Assembly (NCBI RefSeq): GCF_947179165.1
Contig: NC_077244.1
Coordinates: 12,247,449-12,311,448, forward strand
Length of the DNA: 64,000 bases
Direction of reading: 5' to 3'
DNA from: Solanum dulcamara
Lineage: Eukaryota > Streptophyta > Magnoliopsida > Solanales > Solanaceae
Each line of letters begins with the position of its first letter. Within the stretch, counting starts at the first letter, position 1. The notes beneath the pieces were generated by a model, which was given only the letters and a program-made list of their open reading frames with translations, was not told where the DNA came from and did not search any database. Below, in pieces: positions 34,594 through 45,065 of the stretch. Made by a program: the position numbers and the translations under genes.

Positions 34594-37500
34594 TATTACA
34601 CTCCGTACTTTAGTACCTTAGGACGCTTCTTAAGCTTCTTAAGTTTTTGGGAAGGCTCTTAAGTTTCTTAGAAGTCATCATGTGAGTCGGGTAATCTATA
34701 ATGCTATAAAATAATCCTAAGGAAAGGAGAAGGAGATACTCCATAAGAGAGAAGATTGGAATTAGGGTTATAAGAATCCGGAAGAAGTTGGAGGTTAAGT
34801 AGTACGTTATAGGACTCAACTTACATGTGAAAACGATTACTTGGGACATTTTACACACAAGTCTACGTGAGTACACGTCGATCTTAAGTAGCAAGGAATA
34901 CATAAGCTTTTGAAGTAAGACGAGATTATGAGCTCATGAAAGAGAAATAAGGAAACGATGCGCCTACTCAAAGCAAGTAGGTGATGCACCTACTTGGAAA
35001 AGAAGGTGATGCACCTACTTAGGGTCAAGTAGGTGATACAGCAGGTTGGGTGGACCCCACGCTGCCACGTGGAAGCCAATGATTGGAGGCATGATTAAGG
35101 TGGCGCTCTAGGGGGCTGCCACATGTCACCCCTAGGGGGAATCCATATGGAACCTCCTAAGGATGCATATATATATGTATGGATGACTTAGTCATTTTCA
35201 TATTTGGACTTAGCCAGAACTAGAGAGCAAAAATGTGAGAACAAGAGAGAGGCAGCCACAGATTGCTCCAATTTAAGGTAAGGTTTCCAATTTTGTTCCA
35301 TGAATTAATTATTTAAGGTATTCTATGGTGATATAACGGTGTTTAATAACAAAAAATTTCTATTTGGGGCAGCGAAGAAGCGACACAAACAGCCCACTAC
35401 TTTTCAGCATACTAAGAGAACTTTCAAGACAAGTTGTAGTAAGTTTTAGCAAGGTATGGCTTGGTTCTCTTCTCCCACAATTTGTTAAGGGTTTGGAAAG
35501 GTTATGAGAGTGTTAATGATGTAAATTTATGGTTTGTATCATCACCAAATGGATAGCAAGCAGCCACGAAATTTCAGCACGTTTAGAGAAGTTTCGAGGC
35601 GCAATTTTGGCGAGTTTTTGGCCAATTTTGGGTAAGGTAAGGTCTTTTCTTCCAATTTGAAGTTTATGTTGTTATAGGGTGTATTAAACACCTTTTATTC
35701 TGCTGTAAGTGTAAAAATGTCATAGAAATATTTAACGTTCGAAGAAAACTAAATTGGAGTCACTATAGTTAAATTGTAGTCGAAGCAAGGTGTTGTGCTT
35801 GTGGTGTGCTGCTGCAGGTGTGTGGTGGTGTTTTTCAGGGATAAAAGTATTCTAAAATAGGTGTGGGGGATTATGTTTTCAGACACACGACCCCTCATTT
35901 CATACAATTAAAGGTTTTGTGAAATAAAGACTAGAAACCCTATTTTGGTATCGTAATTTTCAGCAAGTTATTTGGAGTTTATGTTGTGTAATGTTGCCAT
36001 GTTTTATTTGTATATGAGCTGTAGGTTGTTGTTGTTTTTTGGATGTAGTGGTTAGGGATCTAATTGGAAATTCGGATAGAGCATGTTATAGGAGAGGTGC
36101 TGCCCAATTTCCGTTAACTCCTTAACTAACTAAGGAACTAGTCGAGAAGGCAAGTGAAGAGATGAGTTCTATGAATACTCGTATGTAACTTAAGATGCTG
36201 GAAAGTTGAGGGTTATTTATGCTCGTATTGCTTTCATGTTAGATAGGTTCAAGAGATGACGAGGCAAACGTGTTAAGAGTAATCCATAAGAGGTATGTAC
36301 AACTAACGTTTCCTCTTTTTGGCATAAGAAAGTAAAGCTTATTATTTCTCTTGGCATTTTTTGACATAAGTATGAAAAGCTAATATTTTTTTTGTCATGG
36401 TTTTACGAAACAAATATATGACTTGTTTTTGGTTCTAAGGAAGTTCCTATTCCTAGAGCCTCTAGGATGGCCAATTTCTTGGTTTTTAAAGGACATTTTA
36501 TTGCGCTTTGAAATGAGTATATAATTCCAAAAGTTCCATTTTGATGTAATCCATAGTGACTTTCAAAAGGTACTTAATATGATTCTTTTCTTGATTTTGA
36601 ACGATAGCTTATTTTAATTATTCCATTGAGCCCCATAATATATCTTGAAATATGGAAATGATTTGAGAAAGACTATTTTGACATAGACCATCGTGACATC
36701 TGAAAAATATGCACTGTGATTATCGCTCAATTTCTCTTATCTAACTTGGCATCAGAGTTATGTTATCGAGTCTCTGTAAATGTTTTATATTTTATATTGC
36801 ATATAGTTTCTTACTACTCCACTCGTGGATGCCTCAATGCTTCCTTCATCAAGCCCGGGTCAGGTTTTGTTATCGTGCGTACTTCTCTGCATTGTTCGCC
36901 GTGCCCCGATGTGAGGGGGTAGGTAGGACCTGTACATGGGTTTTATGGAGTTATGATGTGTCATGTACACATATGATATGATATGATCTTATATGACCAT
37001 CTAATATGATATGTTCTGTTACGAAGATATTCCCTACTCTGGAGTTATGATGTGTTGTGGCGCCAGTGAAGAGGCGACGACCATGTTTTGTATTTGTTCA
37101 CCGAGTCCCATAATGGGGCCGGATATGTCATATATATTTCTGCATACATTATCTGTTGTTATGAAAAGCATTTTGATATTCTGCATATTTTGCTTATTTT
37201 TTGTTCTGGTAATGGCTTTACTTGTTACATTCTGTGCTTTATATACTCAGTACATCTATCATACTGATCCCCCTTTCTTCGGAGGAGGGGCTGTATTTCA
37301 TGCCCGTAGGTACATATGTTCATTTTGGAGATCCGCCAGCTTAGGGTTTCCACACAACGATGTTGGAAGTACTCCACTATTTCGGAGCTTAACTTTTGAT
37401 ACTGGTCATTTGATATATATATATATGTTTGTTTATTCAGGGGTACGGTGGGAGCTCTGTCCCGTCATATGACTAGGCTAGCATTCTGTAGAGGTCTGTA

Positions 37501-37716
37501 GACTTGTGATGTGGGTTATGTATATATGCTTTGGGCTTTGTGTTCCATGATGTCCTTAACAACCCTCGTGTGCTATATCTATTCTCATGCGCTCTTTAGC
37601 GACCCCTTTTCGATTTCTACTTTTGTTTATTTTGCTAATACGCTAAGTGGGGCTAAAGGTACGTGTGGGTGCCCAACTTGAGCACCAGTCATGGCTTATG
37701 GAGTTGGATCGTGACA
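34594..37716 (+). repeat. LTR E, 5' LTR of a deleted element (same family as D)
   Basis: Opens TATTACACTCCGTAC (TG decayed to TA), ends GGAGTTGGATCGTGACA and is followed four bases later by a PBS. The same landmarks as D appear in order: palindrome and G-box cluster, TATA, repeated GGTAAGGT-type text, and a short hairpin array around 36850-37130. Length is 3.12 kb against 3.46 kb for D. Confidence 0.8.
34975..35181 (+). promoter_or_regulatory. Putative promoter of LTR E: palindromes, G-box, TATA
   Basis: At 34975-34995 the arms AAGTAGGTG and CACCTACTT flank ATG. A near copy lies at 35002-35020 and a decayed one at 35026-35045. CCACGTGG, a perfect palindrome with a G-box core, is at 35065-35072. 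TATATATATGTATGG is at 35167-35181. Arrangement matches LTR D. Confidence 0.5.
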
Positions 37717-37720
37717 AAAG

Positions 37721-37732
37721 TAGTATCAGAGC
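37721..37732 (+). promoter_or_regulatory. Primer-binding site of LTR E
   Basis: TAGTATCAGAGC, one transition away from the initiator tRNA-Met complement TGGTATCAGAGC. Shortly afterwards, at about 37755, sequence switches to the middle of an RT, so gag and protease are missing. Confidence 0.8.
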
Positions 37733-37757
37733 AGTTCGTCCTATGGTGCTATGCATA

Positions 37758-39060
37758 TATGTATTGATTACAGGAAACTGAACAAGGTGACAATGAAGAA
37801 TAGTTACCCTCTGCCTAGAATTGATGATCTATTTAACCATCTTCAAGGTGCCGTGATATTTTCTAAGATTGATTTGAGATCTGGCTACCACTAGTTGAGT
37901 ATCAGGGCAGTGGACATCCCTAAGACTTCATTTAGGACTCGTTCCGGCAACTATGTGTTCTTAGTGATGTCTTTTGGGTTGACTAATGCCCCTGTCGCAT
38001 TCATGGACTTAAAGACTTATTTATTCAGGTCATACTTAGACTTATTTTTCATACTATTCATCGATGATATTTTAATATACTCATGGAGCCGAGATGAGCA
38101 TGAGTAGCATTTGAGGGTAGTGCTTTAGAGTTTGAGAGATCAGCGGCTTTATGCCAATTCTCAAAGTATGAGTTTTGTCTTGGTTTCATAGAATTCTTGG
38201 GGAACGTGGTGTCCAAGGATGGTATTATGGTAGATCCAGTGAAGATTAAGGTTATTCATGATCGGGCCAAGTTTGATTGAGATTCGTAGCTTTATAGGAT
38301 TGGTAGGGTACTATAGGAGCTTTGTTGAGGGGTTTTGTACTATAGCAGGACATTCCATTTGTGTGGTCGGAGGAGTGTGAGATAAGCTTTATGAGGCTCA
38401 AGGAGTTTTTTAACATCGCTCCTATATTGACTCTTCTAGTTGAGGGCGAGGGATTCATCATTTATTGTGATGTATCTAGAGTTGGTTTGCATTGTGTACT
38501 AATGTAACAGGGCTGGGTTATTTCTTATGCATTGAGATAGCTTAAGCTGCATAAGCGCAACTACCCCACTCATGATTTGGAGTTGGCGGTGGTAGATTTT
38601 GCAGTTAAGATTCGGAGGCACTACCTATATGGAGTTCGATGTGAGATCTACACTGATTATAGGAGACTTTAGTATATTATGAGTCAGAGGAATCTTAATT
38701 TGAGGCAGTATCATTGGATTGAGCTCCTAAAGGACTACGACCTCTCTATTCTCTACCATCCAAGATAGAAGAATATAGTAGTAGATGCCTTGAGTTGGAA
38801 GGAAGTGAGTAGGGGTAGTCTAGCCTTCTTTTCTACTGTGGAGTGACCTTTAGCTTTGGACATCCAGTCCTTAGCTAACCGAATGATTCGACTTGATATA
38901 TCTGATTCTCGGTGTGTGCTAGTTTATGTGGAAGCTCAGTCATTTCTATTGGATTGAGTTCACAGCCGTCAGTTTGAGGATGAGGATTTATTTACATTTT
39001 GAGATCGGGTTTAAAGAGATACAGGCACAGTTCTCTAGCTTATTTTAGCCTTTAGGTAAT
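37758..39060 (+). pseudogene. Gypsy RT-RNase H fragment after LTR E
   Basis: Starts in mid-RT with [21 protein letters not shown] stop precedes [20 protein letters not shown]. The active site at about 38040-38090 is intact ([19 protein letters not shown]). The connection domain and RNase H follow with stops; the YHP..KNIVVDAL block is at about 38755-38790. After about 39000 the text jumps to the end-of-pol phrase (GGACAAAAGTTCTTTTAGT), so the whole integrase is deleted. Thus both flanks of this RT are deletion junctions. Confidence 0.7.
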
Positions 39061-39107
39061 TGTTGACCCTTAGTTTTGCGGACAAAAGTTCTTTTAGTAG
39101 TGGATGT

Positions 39108-39885
39108 TGTAATGACCCTCTAGGTCATTTTTGAAATAAATATTCTATTTTGTCATTTAGAGCATTCTTGTAGTGACCCTAAATCAATTATGACTTGCTA
39201 GCACTGGCTGTTTGGTCGCCTAGTCGTTCGTTTAGGTTTTAGGCCCGTTTTCTTGTTTTGAACCTTTTATAACTTAAAAAATTGACTTTAATCGTAACTT
39301 CAGGTAAACAACCTTGGAATAGGATTCTGATAGTTTCATCAGCTCCAAAATGGCCAAAATAGGCTGGTAGTATGGTTGATACGTGTATCGAGTCAATCGG
39401 TACGAGTTTGGAGCCATTTGACATTTAAGCCTTGAAAATTGGTCAATAGTTGACTTTGGTCAACATTCTTAGAAAACATGCCCAAATGAAAATTATGACA
39501 GCGCGGTTAACTTCAAAATGTTGAATATGGTCTAGAATGACCTTTCGTGCATCTTCTGAGGTTTCCAGTCTCATTTCAAACATTTTTATGGATTTTAGCT
39601 TAAAATGGAACTTGGGTGTGGGACCCACTTTTTGTCGAGATGACCTCCGTTGGAAATTTTGACTACCCTGTTGAGTTTGAAATTTCAAATTTCATGGGGT
39701 AACATAGTTTATTTATGTACACGGGGTTCTGAATGAATCCCGAGCACCCCATCAAAGACTTTAAAATGGGAATGATCTGTTGGTGCGCTGGTTTACCGTA
39801 TATGGTGCACCCTCGCCTTTATAAAGGTGGTCATTTTCAGCACTAGGTTTCATCTTTATGTGAATATTTCTTGAGATCATGTGTG
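39108..39885 (+). repeat. Truncated LTR G (start of a 3' LTR)
   Basis: Opens TGTAATGACCCTCTAGG directly after the end-of-pol phrase. The G/C-rich palindrome GGTGCACC at 39804-39811, within GGTGC...GCACC arms, precedes TTTATAAA at 39818-39825, a good TATA box. About 60 bases later the text changes to an unrelated RNase H, so only the U3 region remains. Confidence 0.6.
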
Positions 39886-40565
39886 GTGCTAGCAGTATTG
39901 CTTTGGGGGTTATGCTAGGGCAAAAGTGCAATAAGATCTTTCATCTCATATACTATGCTAGTGAAGCGCTAAATAGAATTATATTGTCAGTGAGCAGAAA
40001 TTATTGGTAGTAGTGTATGCGTTCGAAAAATTTTAGAGCGTACCTTTTAGAAACCAAGTTGATAGTGCGAACTGACCATGCAGCCTTGAGATTTTTAATG
40101 AATAAGAAGGATGCTATGCCAAGGTTAATTAGATGGGTGATATTTCTTCGAGAATTTTATTTTGAGAAGAAGGACCGTAAAGGTAGTAAAAATCAGGTAA
40201 GTGACCACTTGTCCAGGATGGAAGATGAAAATAGAGGTAAGGACGAGCTTGACATCGATGATTCCTTCCTATATGAATAGGTCTTGGCTGCCATTCTTGA
40301 TCTTATTTCTTGGTTTGCTGATTATGCTAGCTATCTTATTAGTGATATTATGCCTAAGGATCTTACTTTCCAGTAAAGGAAGAAGCTTTTACATGATTTT
40401 AACATGTACTTTTGGGATGAGACATATTTATTCATGATGTGTGTTGACAATGTCATCAAGAGGTATGTTCCCAAAGCATAAATGCTAAGTATTTTGGAGG
40501 TTTGCCACTCATCTCAGGTAGGTGGACACTATGGTGGGAGCCATACTATGCAAAAGAAGTATGAG
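39886..40565 (+). pseudogene. Athila/Tat-like RNase H and integrase fragment
   Basis: YALGVMLGQK-type start, then FRAYLLETKLIVRTDHAALR, then LMNKKDAMPRLIRWV and NQVSDHLSRMEDE. The TDHAALR and NQVxDHLSRxE phrases mark the Athila/Tat branch of Ty3/gypsy, distinct from the Tekay-like elements around it. It continues to an integrase zinc-binding start (CHSSQVGGHYGG) near 40505 and then breaks. Two adjacent stops lie near 40010 and several later. No LTR pair is present. Confidence 0.7.
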
Positions 40566-40915
40566 TGCCACCACTATTTGGAGGGCCCATGGAACTAATA
40601 TACTGTGAATTTGGCTCCTTTAGACTCCACGAGGCCTAAGGACTGAAGCTGCTCCTAGAAGGTAGTCAAGAACTCATGGGCATCCTCCCTAGTTATTCCA
40701 ATGAACACAAATGGTGAAAACCTCTAGAATACCCTGAGCATCTTCTGGTCGCACATGGTTATGACCCCGTCATCTATAACCGGTTATGCAGCCACATAAC
40801 TAGGTAGTGGATGGCCCTCTAGGGCTATTTATACAGTCCGACATTGCAGTGCCGGGGCTGGAGTTGCTTCCTGTCTTATCTCATTAATAGCTGCCAAGAT
40901 TTGGGTGAGTGATTG
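40566..40915 (-). pseudogene. Reversed gypsy gag fragment
   Basis: On the minus strand: LTQILAAINEIRQEATPAPA at 40915-40850, then VIDDGVMTMCDQKMLRVF, then a DAHEFL...LQSLGLVES block with TVY.FHGPSK.WW. This is the capsid-like N-terminal part of a Tekay-like gag in the opposite orientation to its neighbours, with several stops. It marks a rearrangement junction at both edges. Confidence 0.6.
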
Positions 40916-42425
40916 GCCGCATATTTACGACAATTTCAATGCTCAAAATAGTGAATTAGTGTGTATTGCAAGCATGTTTCCTTAGATATGATGTGTGTTT
41001 TGTTTATTTTGCAGGAAAACTAAGTCGAGCATAAGTTTGGATGATTTTGTATATCTAAACTGATATGTTGTTAAGGAACAAAGAATGCAAGCTCCACCAT
41101 GGACCATAGTGCTTTGCACGGGTAATGGTGGCAGCCGTAATACTGACCATGGAAAAGGTTGATGCTAAAATTTTGACCAAGTGTAATTCCATGGAACCCT
41201 TCACGGACCGTGGATCTCACTACGGATCGTGATGATGGCTTGTGAAGGTTGGTTAAAGACTCGAGATTTTGTGATGGAAATTTCTACAGACCCTAGTATG
41301 GGCCTTAGTCAGAACCATGAGGCATGGTACTTACCCGTGAAGATATGAAGTCCATGCAGTGCTGGAGCCAAGGTTAAATACCACATACCATGAATATCAG
41401 TATCGTCAGCAGTGCTTGGGCGTGAAACTGTGCCAACTTAATTTTTCTTAGTTAGTTTAGGAGTAGATTTTGTAGTTCTATAAATACCCAAATTTATTAT
41501 AGTTTTAGGGTTATTAAGTATTATATTTTTTTGGATTATTGTGAACGATATTGATGATACATTCAACTACTTTTTGAGATTGACTTTTGAAATATAATTT
41601 CAATTTTCATTCTTGATTCGTGGTTCGTGTGTGTGATTCGAAGTTTACTTCTCCATTCACGTATGTATTGATTAATTAATTCTACACAAATTCATATTCT
41701 TTTACTTGCAATTATGAGTAGCTAAATTTACAACTAGCGTTGTGGGAACCATGATAAAATAATGAAGTAGGTAAACGTGTAAAATAATTATCATGATTTG
41801 TCTTGCATGTACAATGATTTTCTTCATCTATTAGTCTTTCTTGATGAGTACACACATTGGGAACCTACCTGTATTCATTGCTTGCCCAGGAGGGAGATAG
41901 TGATTAGAAAAAGATTATTATAACAGAAATTCGGAGGAACAAAACTTTATCTAAGTTACTTGAGCCTAGGAGGGGATAGTACTCTGAGGTCTAGAGCGAG
42001 GGTTAGTACAACTTACATTCTTAGACCGTGAGAACATGAATGATATGCATCTAAGAAGGACCAGAAGGTGAATTTTATGTTACATAACTCGCTAGCTTTT
42101 ACATGCAAATCATTAAAACATTACCACTAACACTATTGGTCTGCTAGTTAAATATCATGGGGAAAACATCCTAGCTAAACTCTCATATTGTTCTCAACCT
42201 AAATTCTAGTTACTTTGTTAGTTATTTGTTAAGTGTTGCTAAACCAATCCACAAAAGCCACCATTGTACTTTATGTACTTTTGTTTTTGGGAAGTAGTAA
42301 CTATATCTAAAAAATGCTAGCTAATAGACTTGTTTCAACCTATTCCCCGTGGGATCAACCCGGACTCTTAGGTGGGTAAATATATATTGCTAACGATAAT
42401 CTATATTTCTTTCGAGAGGTCTTCT
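40916..42425 (+). repeat. Probable Athila/Tat LTR or leader fragment
   Basis: No coding frame. Text such as GCAGGAAAACTAAGTCGAG, repeated variants of CCATGGACCATAGT and ACGGACCGTGGAT (41095-41240), and CCCCGTGGGATCAACCCG near 42345 are familiar from Athila/Tat LTR and leader regions of Solanaceae. Exact LTR ends were not found. The repeated GGACCGT words are short degenerate tandem motifs. Confidence 0.4.
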
Positions 42426-45065
42426 TTTTGAGCTCAAATTGAGCATTTCAAAAGCCCATTTCATGTGGAATTTTGAGGAGAACACCGTGGTGTCGAAATT
42501 GATTGTGGGTGCTCTATTCGAGGTATATTTTGGGTTTTTTCTGCTGGTTCAAATGGTTTTTGAGTTGATCCTTTTGGAAACTTGAGAAGTTGATTTCTAG
42601 GGCATTTCAGGTCCGAATTGAGTGGTCTTGGATCTAAATTATGGGATTTTTTTGTGAGAAATGCATTGGTAGGATTGGAAAGGGTTGTAGGAGCTTTGTT
42701 GGGGGTGAGTTTTTCAATTCTAGTTGCTGCATTATCCATTTTCAGATTAGAATTTGAAAAATATTTATAAAATCATATCTTGGTCAATATAGGTCCGAAT
42801 TGGGTGATTTAAACCTCCAAATTATGGGGTTTTTCATGAGAATCATTGTGGTATGGTTGGTTTCAACTATATGACCTTTGTTTGAGGCAACTTCTCTCTT
42901 TTAGCTACTGCCCATGTCTTTAATGGTGAACAAAATATGATTTTTTTGCATGTGTGTGCTTAGGTTGTATTAAGCACCGAATTGTGCTCCTTTTTGAAGC
43001 ACAAGTTTGGGGTGGTGTAGAGGTACCTTGTACGGTGTTAATTCCATAATTTATGAAGCGGTTCCCACATTCCCTTTTTTATTCTAAAATTGGTCTATCT
43101 CTGAATTTGATAATTTTAATGTCAAAATAACTATATTGATGTAGTGATTCTATTATTGATAGCAAGATAGCATTCAGAGGCCGTTCGAAAGGGAAAAGCT
43201 CTAGTTTCATGAGTTGTAGCAGTCGGCCTATAGGTAGGCTACGGTCTTCCCCTCTTCGACTGAGCATGTTTTTGCATTTGTATATAGAATTGTATGATCT
43301 TGGAGGGGTTTGGGCGTCGAGCATGCTAAATTCCTAAGATTTATGTCCCAAGCGTTATTTTTGGAGAATTTTTGGACTGTTAAAACATGTCTTCTATTAT
43401 TGTTGATCATTCATACCTTGTGGTGTGTGCTGTGCCTTTGTTTTATGTCTTTAGAAGCATGTTTGGCCTTAGTCTAGGATTAGACTAGTGTTGCCTTAGA
43501 CTTGCACGATTTTGGTGCCATTGGGCCTTAGAACTTCTCCGACGTCATTTCGGATAACTTAGCTCCCTATGGACTAATATAGCAGAATTGAGTATGATAG
43601 TCTAAGCTTTAGCTAGGCAGTGACACATCTTTGGAACCTTACCTTCATACCGTCCTATTCTTCTATCGGTCCTGTATGACCTTGTTCTTGGTTCTGGAAG
43701 TCTATTCATCGATCCTGGTTGGATGTGGTTCAAGCTAGAGTGATTTATTAATGGCACTCATATTGGGGGTACTCTCCGTGCAATTCAGTTAGCCATTGAT
43801 CTTAATTCTAACTGAATCACTTCTGTTCGTGGTTCACTCAACTAGGCAGAGTTCAAGTCCTTGGCTAGGTATTATCGCCTTGGTTCAAGTCCCTAGCCTT
43901 ACTTAGTCGTGATTCAAGTCCACCTCCGTTATCAGTCTTGGTTCAAGTCCATCGCTACTTACTAGCTTTTGTTCGAGTCCTTAGCTATTATTACCTTGGT
44001 TCAAGTCTTATGTCTTTGTGGCACATGGTTCAAGTCCATTATTATCTATTACCTTGGTTCAAGTCCTTGGTCTCCTTTGCACGTGGTTCTAAGTCCATGA
44101 TTATTTATTACATTAGTTCAAGTCCTTGGTCTCTCTTGCATGTGGTTCAAGTCCAAAATTATCTATCACCTTGGTTCTAGTCCTCGTTTGCTATCAAATC
44201 TCGGTTCAAGTCCCTGATCCTTTAATGATACTTCGGTTCAAGTCCTTAACTATGCTTAGCTTTGATTAAAGCTTCAAGCTTACAGAATGGTTCGGTTCAA
44301 GTCCGTGGGAAGTTTGGCATTATTGGAACTTTATCGGATTCTCTCATTGTATCTCAACTACTTTGCTCTGGTCGGGCTTATAGGAGTCTATTTAGGTTGT
44401 TACTTTTAAATTTGTGCATGCGTTTAGGCATCGGGTTTATGGGAGCCCGATATATTTAGTTAGTTTCTCTCTCTTTGTGTGTTGAGTATGCTCATGTGCA
44501 AACATACCTTGACTTCTTATTCTATCTTTATTTGTGATTTGTTTTTTGCATTTTAGTCTACTTTTTCTTATCTTGCTTAGTCGACCTATGATGCCTACTG
44601 GGTACCTATTGTTTTGGTACTCATACTACACTCTGCATCTATTTTTGTGATGTAGATCTGGGTACTAACTATCAGCATTGATTTCAAGCCAGTTGCAATC
44701 GTGACTAGAGACGAGGGTGAGCACATAACGTTTTAGATTTACCCTCTCCCTTTGTATATATATTTTGTCTGTCTTTTTCTCTTTGAGACAGTCTTGTTTC
44801 TATGGTATACTTTTGGGACTTGTACTCTTTTTATAGTAGCTTTGTACAGGTGACTTCCAGGTTCTGAGAGGGATCTTTCAGTTTGTATATATTTTGTTTT
44901 GCTTTTGCCGTTCATTTGTGTACTTGTTATTTCATTATTATTTTTAGTTTTTTTTGGTCTTCTACCCTGACATATCATTACTCATAATTTCAGGATATGG
45001 ATTGGCTTCCCTACTGGTGGGTCATAGTAAGCCCCATTATAACCTGAGAAATTGGGTCATGATAT
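42426..45065 (+). repeat. LTR F, truncated at the left
   Basis: Ends AAATTGGGTCATGATA at about 45065, the closing phrase of Tekay-like LTRs here, and is joined directly to RNase H of element B with no PBS. The left edge is unclear and no TG start could be fixed. It holds the 29-bp array described separately. ORFs inside are not protein-like. Confidence 0.5.
43831..44304 (+). repeat. 29-bp tandem array with GGTTCAAGTCC core
   Basis: About 16 units. Cores start at 43850, 43882, 43910, 43940, 43969, 43998, 44027, 44056, 44085, 44115, 44144, 44173, 44203, 44235 and 44294, so the period is 28-32 and mostly 29. The core GGTTCAAGTCC is nearly invariant while the rest of the unit (CTTGGTCTC..., TATTACCTT...) drifts. 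The core agrees with the tRNA B-box/T-arm consensus GGTTCRANTCC. No A-box-like partner or tRNA fold accompanies it. Confidence 0.85.

Noticed and set aside
36716..37472. Overlapping frames of 68-153 codons
   Set aside because: Inside LTR E; not shared with LTR D in frame and without domains.
42461..43410. Minus-strand frames of 60-92 codons
   Set aside because: Within LTR F, no recognisable protein and no splice context.
43831..44304. CRISPR-like spacing of a conserved repeat
   Set aside because: The 29-base period includes the variable part, so there are no separate spacers, and the DNA is a plant LTR with no cas genes.
43831..44304. Cluster of tRNA genes
   Set aside because: Only the T-arm-like word recurs; no A-box, acceptor stem or cloverleaf can be drawn around it in 29 bases.
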